Shown here: piece by piece, positions 1 to 5,280 of the stretch
Position numbering within the stretch: position 1 is the first letter of the stretch
How the letters are laid out: the number at the start of each line of letters is the position of its first letter
Origin: Chthonomonadaceae bacterium
GTDB taxonomy: Bacteria > Armatimonadota > Chthonomonadetes > Chthonomonadales > Chthonomonadaceae
DNA length: 6,985 nt
Assembly (NCBI GenBank): GCA_014377395.1
Contig: JACMPS010000337.1
Location: forward strand, 1 to 6,985
Direction of reading: 5' to 3'
Notes under the pieces: generated by a model
Seen by the model: only the letters and a program-made list of their open reading frames with translations
Told to the model about the DNA's origin: nothing
Databases searched by the model: none
Translations under genes and position numbers: made by a program

Positions 1-10
1 TTGCGTTTGC

Positions 11-106
11 ATTGAGTCCACGGAGGTGGACTTCGCTTCCCTCTAGCCGGGGAATTTATTCCCCGGACTTACTAAGCACCTTCGGTGAAGGCGTCCTGCC
101 GGATGC
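11..106. repeat. Mosaic palindromic repeat cluster, copy 1
   Basis: Several small hairpins lie in tandem. At 15-32 the arms AGTCCAC/GTGGACT flank a GGAG loop. At 47-66 lies a perfect CCGGGGAAT-TT-ATTCCCCGG. At 77-87 the arms CACC/GGTG flank TTC, and at 91-106 there is an imperfect GCGTCC-TGCC-GGATGC stem. Positions 49-70 are identical, inverted, to 1344-1365, and 72-97 match the inverted 1287-1312 with one mismatch. No coding potential is credible here. Similar GC-hairpin mosaics are, from memory, common as dispersed repeats in cyanobacteria and related genomes. They are probably non-autonomous dispersed elements. No transposase is present. Confidence 0.8.
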
Positions 107-165
107 GATGCGGGGGCAACAATGCTCTGTTTTTGTCCGCGATTGGATGAACTCAGAACGGCAAA

Positions 166-200
166 GCCGCCAGCGGCGAATTTATTCCGCCGGAATTTTT
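166..200. repeat. Related hairpin module followed by a T run
   Basis: GCCGC-CA-GCGGC (166-177) overlaps a second stem, CGGCGAAT-TT-ATTC(C)GCCG (174-192), which has one bulged C. Its AATTTATT centre matches the 47-66 module, but the outer stem bases differ, so it looks like a diverged copy. On the plus strand it is followed by TTTTT at 196-200, so it could act as a weak intrinsic terminator for a rightward transcript entering from the left of the window. That role is inference. Between the two repeat blocks (107-165) I see nothing recognisable. Confidence 0.5.
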
Positions 201-208
201 CTCCTACT

Positions 209-231
209 CCCTAATCCCTACCCCCCTACCC
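209..231 (-). other. G-quadruplex-capable G-run motif at the 3' end of the flagellar cluster
   Basis: Read on the minus strand there are four G runs of 3, 6, 3 and 3, separated by loops TA, TA and ATTA. This satisfies the usual G3+N1-7 rule for an intramolecular quadruplex. The motif contains the stop codon (226-228) of the last flagellar-cluster gene and a second in-frame TAG at 211-213. The coding strand is G-rich, so an RNA quadruplex would form in the mRNA. A role as a 3'-end barrier or terminator is inference. Confidence 0.6.
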
Positions 232-624
232 TAACGTGTCTACTCGCCGAACCGCAGGAAGCACAGGTTGCGCCTCCAACATGGCACGACTGCGCTTGAG
301 GTGGCGGAGTTCCTGCGCGGTACGCTTCATTGCAACTTCCATTTTCAGTTCACAATCGCCTAAAATGCGGCGGGTCTCAAGTGCGAGGTCTGCGGCGTCA
401 CCTGCCCCCACCGGAAGCGTGGACAGGCTCTGGCTCCACCATTCCGTCACCGCAGGAAGCAATTCCGCCGCCAACGACGCCAATTCCATGTCGTCTTCGG
501 CTATTGCATACTGAATATCCTGAGCGATCTGTCTGAGGCGCACGAGCGGACGTAGTCCCTCCTGCATCAGTGCGACCTGCTCCGGGGAGAGCGCAACGGG
601 TTCCACGTCGAATTCAGAATCCAT
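226..624 (-). CDS. FliT-like flagellar chaperone (putative)
   Basis: A 132-residue protein starting MDSEFDVEP. I chose the ATG at 622-624 because it overlaps the fliS stop as TGATG and has a good GGAGG site nine bases upstream. A longer start at 672 would add 16 residues inside fliS. The product is soluble and acidic, apparently all-helical, and ends in a probable coiled coil (about residues 90-118, around MKRTAQELRHLKRSRAMLEA). Size, helical character, C-terminal amphipathic helix and position directly after fliS fit the FliT/FlgN class of type III export chaperones. In that class FliT binds the cap protein FliD and can modulate flagellar regulators. Sequence similarity to FliT is weak by eye, so the assignment leans on context. 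It could be an unrelated small flagellar protein. Tight coupling to fliS suggests co-translation. Confidence 0.65.
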   Translation of the reverse strand: MDSEFDVEPVALSPEQVALMQEGLRPLVRLRQIAQDIQYAIAEDDMELASLAAELLPAVTEWWSQSLSTLPVGAGDAADLALETRRILGDCELKMEVAMKRTAQELRHLKRSRAMLEAQPVLPAVRRVDTLG

Positions 625-1148
625 CACGATTTCCCTCCCGGCAGAGAGGTCACTCGCTCTACTTCCGCCCATGACTCCCGCAACTCCGTGAGAAGCGTCG
701 TTGCGTTTTCGAGGGTAGCGGGGTCATCCTGCAAATTTGCGTGAATCAAGCGATCCAGAACGTGAGTGTAGACGCGCATGAGGTTGCTCGCCATTTCCCC
801 GCCCGTCTCCTGATCCAATGCCCCCATCAATTCCAGAACGATTCGTTGTGCCTTAATCAGTGCGTCGTTTTGGTCTTCAAGACGCTTTTCGAGCATGGCT
901 TCGCGTCCCTGATTGCAGAAGCGAATGGCACCATCATAGAGCATTACCACAAGACGGGCAGGGCTGGCATTTTCGATTTGTGCCTGTTGATACCGACGTT
1001 GCGCCTTGAGTTGAGCCGTCGCGGGTGCTTTGGAGGCGGACGGAGCGTGAGAGGGAAGACGCTCCTGTTCGGCGGAATAGAGGGAAATTTGAGTGCCGTG
1101 AGTGGGCGACATCATTTCCTGTAATGGGTTGGGAACGGCAAATGCCAT
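624..1148 (-). CDS. fliS: Flagellar secretion chaperone FliS
   Basis: A 174-residue product whose part from about residue 50 is a clear FliS domain: RYQQAQIENASPARLVVMLY, then DGAIRFCNQGREAML, an ALIKAQRIVLELMGALD helix, MASNLMRVYTHVLDRLIHANL, and a closing LLTELRESWAEV helix. FliS binds the C-terminal helices of flagellin in the cytoplasm and prevents premature polymerisation before export. The family is usually about 120-140 residues. Here roughly 48 polar, Pro/Ala/Ser-rich residues precede the domain. The ATG at 1148 has only a distant GGAG (14 bases), while two ATGs at residues 12-13 follow AGGAA too closely, so the exact start is uncertain. It follows fliD after a repeat-filled spacer and is coupled to the next gene by TGATG. 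C78 sits in the IRFCNQ segment. Confidence 0.93.
   Translation of the reverse strand: MAFAVPNPLQEMMSPTHGTQISLYSAEQERLPSHAPSASKAPATAQLKAQRRYQQAQIENASPARLVVMLYDGAIRFCNQGREAMLEKRLEDQNDALIKAQRIVLELMGALDQETGGEMASNLMRVYTHVLDRLIHANLQDDPATLENATTLLTELRESWAEVERVTSLPGGKS
634..638 (-). promoter_or_regulatory. Shine-Dalgarno site deciding the start of the FliT-like gene
   Basis: On the minus strand this reads GGAGG inside GGGAGGGA, with nine bases to the ATG at 624. It lies inside the last codons of fliS. With the TGATG overlap it supports a start at 624 and translational coupling, against the longer in-frame start at 672. Confidence 0.65.
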
Positions 1149-1169
1149 AAGTCTTGCGTCTTCTCCGAA

Positions 1170-1199
1170 ATTTTATGCGATCATTTCATGCAATGAGAA
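1170..1199 (-). promoter_or_regulatory. Weak candidate promoter for fliS
   Basis: On the minus strand TTCTCA (1194-1199, four of six to TTGACA) and TAAAAT (1170-1175, five of six to TATAAT) are separated by 18 bp, just upstream of the fliS start. It could let fliS and its partner be expressed apart from fliD. The match is modest and could be chance in an AT-rich patch. Confidence 0.25.
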
Positions 1200-1235
1200 A
1201 CAGGTGAGTGATTGGAAGCGGCTTTCAGTCGCAAC

Positions 1236-1366
1236 GGCTCTTCGCCTTGAGTCCGCGAAGGCGGACTCAAAAGACTTTGCGTCCGAAGGACGCCTTCACC
1301 GCAGGTGCTTAGCGGCGGTCTTCAGACCGTTGAATTTCAGCGAAAGTCCGGGGAATAAATTCCCCG
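1236..1366. repeat. Mosaic palindromic repeat cluster, copy 2, in the fliD-fliS spacer
   Basis: The 302-bp gap between fliD and fliS is mostly hairpins. GGC-TCTTC-GCC is at 1236-1246. A perfect 10-bp stem TTGAGTCCGC/GCGGACTCAA with GAAG loop is at 1247-1270. GCGTCC-GAA-GGACGC is at 1279-1293, CACC-GCA-GGTG at 1297-1307, CGGTC-TTCA-GACCG at 1316-1329 and CGGGGAAT-AA-ATTCCCCG at 1349-1366. Two blocks are inverted copies of 49-70 and 72-97. The 1247-1270 hairpin keeps the orientation of 15-32 and differs from it by a compensatory A-T to G-C pair. None is followed on the minus strand by a T run, so they do not look like intrinsic terminators. Confidence 0.8.
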
Positions 1367-1381
1367 CTCTGTGCCGCTCCC

Positions 1382-1401
1382 AATTGGACAAAAATTGGAC
1401 A
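1382..1401. repeat. Short direct repeat AATTGGACA x2
   Basis: AATTGGACA occurs at 1382-1390 and 1393-1401, an 11-bp period, between the hairpin cluster and the fliD stop. It is too short to interpret. It may be slippage or a helical-phase binding site. Confidence 0.4.
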
Positions 1402-1450
1402 CCCCGTTTGCATCTCTCCGAAGGTTGCCCAAATGTCCTACCGAGTTCGA

Positions 1451-3850
1451 CTACTGAGGCGTCGCGATTTTCGCCAGACTGGACTGGCTGGCTTTGATAC
1501 GGCTAATCGTCGCTTCCATTGACGAATACTTCAGTTTCAGGTCAATCCCAAATTGCTTGATCCGGTCATTGACTCTGGCAATGTCTTTGTCGAAGGCATC
1601 CACCTGCGCCTGTAAGTCAAGCGTTGTCCCGCCAATCGCGCCCTTAAAGGCATCGTTCTGAATATTGAGATACCCCTCCATAATGTCGCCGACGCCACGA
1701 GTAAACTTCATCGTTCCTACCGTCAAAGTCCCATTTACAGGAATATCAGAGGGTTTGGAGTTGATGCGAATTTTCAAGCCGAGCGACTTTCCAGCGGGTT
1801 CACGTCCGAAAGCAACCTTGGAACCCACGAGATTTTGCCCGGTTCCGGTTGCGGCTTCCCAGTTGTAATCCGTATCGGCTGCCCCGGATTTCCCGGACAT
1901 CAGCACCCCGATTTCGCCTGCCACATCCACCCCCACCCCGGAGCGGAGCGTCGAACCAATCCCGCTGGAACGTTGCGCCGGATCGTCCGATACTCCCGAA
2001 AAGACAGCGAAAGTGACATTCGAGCCATAATTCTTCGAGGTGAAACTGAGTTTTCCGTCAATGATCGAAGCCGTAATCGCGTCTTTCGTGTCGCTGTTGC
2101 TGTTGATTGTGGAAACGATGTCAGCGAGATTGCTTCCCGCTTTCAGCGTCAGGCTTTTGCCTTTGAGAACCGTTGCGGCATCTGTGGGAATTGTCGTTCC
2201 AAAAAGCGAGCCGCCAAAGGTCAGCGTCTCATCCTGTGCGAGAGTGCCCACAAGTGCGAATCCTGCCGTGACGGTTGCCTGTTGCGCCGCCTTTGTGATT
2301 CGGACATTGTATTGCCCGCTTGCATTTGCCTGCGTGTCATTTGTGGAACCTACAAACTCCATCAATGGCGTCGAAGACACTCCATCCGACTTGAAAAGAC
2401 GGGCGATGTCGGTCAGATTTCCCGTAGAAACGGCGTTGGAAAGTTTGGCGTCGTCAATCGTCAGGCGCCCGGTTGTCGAGAGAGACAAGCCGATGTCCGC
2501 AAGCAGATTGACTGAAGCACCCGACACGCCGGAAATTTTGGTCGAAACCATTTCCATCAAATTATCGGCGATTCCCTGCGCGACGGCATCACCCAACAAG
2601 GGGCCCGAAGAGTTTGTTTCCGGGTCGTAGGAGGTGCTTTTTTCAATCGTGTCCATCGTTCCGTTAAACGCCGAAACGAAAGACTGAATTCTGCTCTTGA
2701 TGTTGTCAATATCACGCCCTACCGTGATTGTGGAAGATTTGCCGCCCCCCGTCAGCAAATTCAGCGTAACGCCGTTGATTGCATCGCTGACCGTATTGCT
2801 GGAGCGCGTCGCCGTCAATCCATTGACGGTGAAAGACGCATCTTTTGCTTGAGCCAGTTCACGCCCCGCCACAACTCCACTCTTTAGAATTCCGATACTG
2901 GACAAAATGTTGTTGCTATCGGTAAGGGAGGGAGTGCCTGTTGTGCCTGTCGCCCCGCTGATTTGCAGTTGTTGCCCGACTTCTCCGGTGCGGACATCGG
3001 TGGTGGAGACGACGGAAGCGGAAATACCCGGAATGTTCGCCGCCGTAATTTTGCTTGCCACCGAAGAAAGCGTGTCTGTTGCAAGATCGATTGCAATGGA
3101 TTGCCCCCCGATTTGTACGGTTCCGGCGGCAGGAGTGGTAAGACCAAGAAGCGTACCGAGACTTGTTCCGCTACTCTTGAAAACACCGGAACCGACGCCA
3201 TTTGCCCCGACGGGGTTTGCGGGTGAAGTCACCGCCGAGTTGAGCAGTCCGAGTTTGTTGGCGAGCAGGTCGCCCCCGCCCACATCGGAAATCTGGATCG
3301 AGCCTTTGATGCCTGTCGTGTTGCTTCCTATCGTGAGGTAGTTTTGCCCGGGAGTGGGAGAAATAATTCCTGCGGAAACGCCCGCATTTGCCGCGTTGAT
3401 GTTGGAGGCAAGCGTGGAAAGCGTATCGGTCGCCTTGATCGAAATACTTTTTCCATTGATCAAAATTTGTCCGGTATAGCCCAACGGATCGGAAGTACTC
3501 GACTGCGGCGAACTGCTGAGTTGTTGTGACGCCGCGAGATCGTTGACGGTGACATTGTAGGTTCCTGTTTGCGCTCCTGAAGTTGTCGAGACGGTCACAT
3601 TGTCGGAAACGGAACTCGTTGAGGTAACGGCTTTATAGGTGGTGGAGAGGTTGAGGCTACTACTCGCACTTTGCACTCCATACAACTGAGCACTAATGGA
3701 TTTGTAGGCGTTCATCCGGCTGTTAAGGGCGCGTTGCTGGCTTTGATATCGTGCAATCGGTTGCTTTTCGAGTTGCATGAGTTTCGCAATAATGGAATCC
3801 GTATCGATCCCCGAACTCAAACCCGCAAAACTGACTCCGCTGTTTGACAT
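1451..3850 (-). CDS. fliD: Flagellar filament cap protein FliD (hook-associated protein 2)
   Basis: A 799-residue protein, large for the family (commonly about 450-670). Exported FliD caps the filament tip and inserts flagellin subunits. The N-terminus is classic FliD_N: SFAGLSSGIDTDSIIAKLMQ, a helical part to about residue 68, then TGTYNVTVNDLAASQQ (95-110). Two hook-IN-like repeats follow (about 127-190 and 243-302), each with an L-S-x-[LV]-A-S-x-I helix. The FliD_C core includes FTVNGLTATRSSNTVSDAI (340-358), GPLLGDAVAQGI (416-427), LADIGLSLSTTGRLTIDDAKL (450-470) and the terminal coiled coil (about 745-795). Residues 511-620 look like a second copy of the YNV...AA.QQ plus hook-IN module, inserted into FliD_C. 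I see no Cys or His, as expected for an exported axial protein. AAAGGAG lies eight bases before the ATG. The stop is TAG. Confidence 0.96.
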   Translation of the reverse strand: MSNSGVSFAGLSSGIDTDSIIAKLMQLEKQPIARYQSQQRALNSRMNAYKSISAQLYGVQSASSSLNLSTTYKAVTSTSSVSDNVTVSTTSGAQTGTYNVTVNDLAASQQLSSSPQSSTSDPLGYTGQILINGKSISIKATDTLSTLASNINAANAGVSAGIISPTPGQNYLTIGSNTTGIKGSIQISDVGGGDLLANKLGLLNSAVTSPANPVGANGVGSGVFKSSGTSLGTLLGLTTPAAGTVQIGGQSIAIDLATDTLSSVASKITAANIPGISASVVSTTDVRTGEVGQQLQISGATGTTGTPSLTDSNNILSSIGILKSGVVAGRELAQAKDASFTVNGLTATRSSNTVSDAINGVTLNLLTGGGKSSTITVGRDIDNIKSRIQSFVSAFNGTMDTIEKSTSYDPETNSSGPLLGDAVAQGIADNLMEMVSTKISGVSGASVNLLADIGLSLSTTGRLTIDDAKLSNAVSTGNLTDIARLFKSDGVSSTPLMEFVGSTNDTQANASGQYNVRITKAAQQATVTAGFALVGTLAQDETLTFGGSLFGTTIPTDAATVLKGKSLTLKAGSNLADIVSTINSNSDTKDAITASIIDGKLSFTSKNYGSNVTFAVFSGVSDDPAQRSSGIGSTLRSGVGVDVAGEIGVLMSGKSGAADTDYNWEAATGTGQNLVGSKVAFGREPAGKSLGLKIRINSKPSDIPVNGTLTVGTMKFTRGVGDIMEGYLNIQNDAFKGAIGGTTLDLQAQVDAFDKDIARVNDRIKQFGIDLKLKYSSMEATISRIKASQSSLAKIATPQ

Positions 3851-3858
3851 GATTTACA

Positions 3859-3865
3859 CTCCTTT
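3859..3865 (-). promoter_or_regulatory. Strong ribosome binding site of fliD
   Basis: AAAGGAG on the minus strand, eight bases from the ATG at 3850. It is the best Shine-Dalgarno site in the window and fixes the fliD start together with the conserved FliD N-terminus. Confidence 0.85.
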
Positions 3866-3930
3866 GTCATGTGTCTTTTTCGCCCGCTCACAAATCCGTT
3901 TGTTGGGTTATCCGGGGCGTGTCGGTAAGA

Positions 3931-3951
3931 TTATCGGCGGTAGTCCTACCG
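3931..3951 (-). promoter_or_regulatory. Candidate sigma-28 -10 element and adjacent palindrome upstream of fliD
   Basis: On the minus strand 3931-3938 reads GCCGATAA, identical to the sigma-28 (FliA) -10 consensus, 80 bp upstream of the fliD ATG. Late genes such as fliD and fliS are typical sigma-28 targets. The expected TAAA -35 is absent: the matching position (3954-3957) reads CTTT. Immediately upstream, in the spacer, lies a perfect palindrome CGGTAG-TC-CTACCG (3938-3951) that could be an operator. Sigma-70 could instead use GATAAT at 3930-3935, also without a good -35. Confidence 0.45.
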
Positions 3952-4004
3952 GGAAAGAGGGTAATTCCTCCTGAATCCCGATTCTTTTGGGGGCAAAGTC
4001 GGGG

Positions 4005-4010
4005 TATCAT
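4005..4010 (+). promoter_or_regulatory. Candidate -10 element for a leaderless transcript
   Basis: TATCAT (five of six to TATAAT) ends six bases before the ATG at 4017, so the predicted transcription start falls on or next to the start codon. No Shine-Dalgarno sequence is visible before that ATG, consistent with leaderless translation. No convincing -35 is present at 15-18 bp. Confidence 0.4.
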
Positions 4011-4016
4011 AAGACT

Positions 4017-4469
4017 ATGGTGAAACGGGGAACAACAGCCTTTGCAATGCTGGTCTGGCTTCTGCTCGTGGTGCAGGGTCTGTTCGACTTGCTACCTCTG
4101 TTTATTGCTTTTCCGCCCCCTGTTCTTTCCCTCCAGAAAACGGCTTCTGCCTCTCTCAACGAAGTTGCAGGAAAAGAACATTCCGCCCTGTGCAAATGCT
4201 TTCATTGTCTGGACGGCACTCTGTGCTGTTGCAAACCGAAAGCCGGGACTTCCTCCGATCCGACTTCCCTGGACCCCGCCTGTGACGCCCCCGAAGACGC
4301 CAAACTCGTGGCACTCTCCCTTTCCCGGATTGCTTCTGCGTGTCTTTCCGAATCTATGCGTTTCGCTCTCGCTCCTGAACAAGACGTACTCACTCTTGTC
4401 GTCACACTAGTTTCTCACTCACCGCGCCCCGCTCAGCATCCCCCGTCCTCTTCACTTTTGCTCCTCTGA
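4017..4469 (+). CDS. Small membrane-anchored or exported protein with a Cys cluster, unknown function
   Basis: I do not recognise a named family. From the ATG at 4017 it is 150 residues. MVKRGTTAFA is followed by a hydrophobic stretch to about residue 32, a signal anchor or uncleaved signal peptide. Then comes CKCFHCLDGTLCCCKP with Cys 59, 61, 64, 70, 71 and 72 and His 63. Two more Cys (89, 109) lie outside the cluster. The tail is Pro/Ser-rich (SPRPAQHPPSSSLLLL). The C-x-C-x2-C-x5-CCC spacing suggests metal binding or disulfides outside the cytoplasm; this is inference. An upstream TTG at 3987 would add ten residues but would lie ahead of the candidate promoter; GTG at 4020 is another possible start. 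It diverges from fliD across about 166 bp, and nothing in it suggests a flagellar role. Ribosome binding signals are weak, so expression is not certain. Confidence 0.6.
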   Translation: MVKRGTTAFAMLVWLLLVVQGLFDLLPLFIAFPPPVLSLQKTASASLNEVAGKEHSALCKCFHCLDGTLCCCKPKAGTSSDPTSLDPACDAPEDAKLVALSLSRIASACLSESMRFALAPEQDVLTLVVTLVSHSPRPAQHPPSSSLLLL

Positions 4470-4471
4470 GC

Positions 4472-4485
4472 GCTTTTCTAAAAGC
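4472..4485 (+). terminator. Weak hairpin after the Cys-cluster gene
   Basis: GCTTTT-CT-AAAAGC starts three bases after the stop codon. The six-bp stem is AT-rich and no T run follows, so it is at best a weak terminator or an mRNA 3'-end structure. Confidence 0.25.
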
Positions 4486-4538
4486 ATTCCCTATCCATTG
4501 CACAAAATTGTTCGCACAAAAGTGAAAGGACTCTTTCC

Positions 4539-5213
4539 ATGATTACCCTTCGACGCGGCTTCACGCTCATCGAATTACTCGTTGTCATCGCCATTATCGC
4601 CGTTCTTGCGGCGATTCTATTTCCTGTGTTTGCTCAAGCACGGTCAAAAGCCCGTGCAACGGTTTCCCTCTCCAACGCTCGTCAGTTCGGAACGGCTTTG
4701 ACGATGTACGCTCAGGATTACGATGAGGGGCTACCTCTCACAGATCATGCCGGGGCAATGGCGAGTTGGATCGAAACCGTTCAACCCTCTGTCAAGGCAC
4801 GATTGCTCAACCGCATTGTGGATGATGCTTAGCAAAATTGGGAAACTTATCCGTCGGAACCCAACAGACGACATTCCTCCTATGCGATCAACGCTTATCT
4901 TGCGGGGCCTATGACTTTAGGAGGTATTTCCGCCCCCGCATCCTGCATCTATCTGGTGGAATATCGAGAAAACAAGGCGGCGGATCACGTTCACCCGATG
5001 TGTTGGGAACCCTACGGTTGCAATTTCGGAAGTCATTTCCTGCTCCTCTCAAAAGATGAAGTGGAGAAAGAAAGGTATCAGGGCGGAGCGCATTACGTCT
5101 TTGTGGACGGTCACGCAAAGTGGCACCGCTTCGATCAAACCTACAATCCCGCAACAAAATTAGACCTGTACGTGCCACAGCCCGATTCAGGCAAAGCCTA
5201 CGGTCGCCCCTGA
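4539..5213 (+). pseudogene. Type IV pilin-like (pseudopilin) protein, interrupted by one in-frame TAG
   Basis: The frame is continuous for 224 codons except for TAG at codon 98 (4830-4832). Residues 4-20 carry a prepilin-peptidase site: cleavage after G7 before F8, with Glu at +5 (E12), then a hydrophobic helix. FPVFAQARSKAR and YAQDYDEGLP follow, as in the abundant pseudopilin-like proteins of Armatimonadota and Planctomycetes. After the TAG the frame resumes with QNWETYPSEPNRRHSSYAIN, LVEYREN, and the C-terminal GGAHYVFVDGHAKW (182-195), a H-x4-D-G-type motif typical of these proteins. The usual Cys-Pro before the Asp pair is replaced by IVDDA. AAGGA lies eight bases before the ATG. Explanations are a recent nonsense mutation (for example CAG to TAG), sequencing error, or readthrough. 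If terminated, the product is a 97-residue pilin stub. Substrate and partners are unknown; such proteins are processed at the inner membrane. Confidence 0.8.
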
Positions 5214-5227
5214 TCCCCGTCTGAAAC

Positions 5228-5263
5228 TTACTCCCTGAGTGCAAACGTACACTCAGGGAGTAA
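5228..5263 (+). terminator. Perfect 14-bp inverted repeat downstream of the pseudopilin gene
   Basis: TTACTCCCTGAGTG and CACTCAGGGAGTAA are exact reverse complements around the loop CAAACGTA. The repeat starts 14 bases after the pseudopilin stop and ends 17 bases before the next ATG. No T run follows on either strand, so it is a non-canonical terminator, an mRNA-stabilising hairpin or an operator. A possible GTG start at 5239 falls inside the left arm, which argues against that start. The strand is set by the neighbouring genes; the repeat itself is symmetric. Confidence 0.6.
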
Positions 5264-5280
5264 ACGAAAAGAGTGACTCA

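Noticed and set aside
12..299. Open frame of 95 codons on the plus strand
   Set aside because: It runs through the hairpin repeats and into the antisense of the FliT-like gene, has no ribosome site, and its sequence is a translation of palindromes.
1..1370. Hairpin clusters as a CRISPR array or insertion sequence
   Set aside because: Repeats are not evenly spaced, have no unique spacers of constant length, and no cas gene, transposase or target-site duplication is visible.
1102..1497. Open frame of 131 codons on the plus strand across the fliD-fliS spacer
   Set aside because: It crosses the antisense of fliS, the repeat cluster and the antisense of the fliD end. It has no start signal and a repeat-derived composition.
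1835..3341. Several long plus-strand open frames opposite fliD (1835-2515, 2040-2630, 2907-3341)
   Set aside because: fliD on the minus strand is unambiguous over this whole stretch. The opposite frames show no recognisable motif or ribosome site and are Cys/Arg-rich or Val/Pro-rich by-products of the fliD codons.
3967..3972. AGGAGG on the minus strand upstream of fliD
   Set aside because: It looks like a strong ribosome site but is followed by no start codon at suitable spacing and no open frame, so I treat it as chance or as part of the upstream control region.
4830..4832. TAG as pyrrolysine or a reassigned sense codon
   Set aside because: fliD ends with TAG exactly at the expected C-terminus and the FliT-like gene also ends with TAG, so TAG works as a stop here. 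Nothing nearby suggests pyrrolysine machinery.
5239..5280. GTG start giving a longer membrane protein
   Set aside because: The GTG lies in the left arm of a perfect hairpin, adds a polar leader, and the family-like opening MQGTPHILAG begins at 5281.
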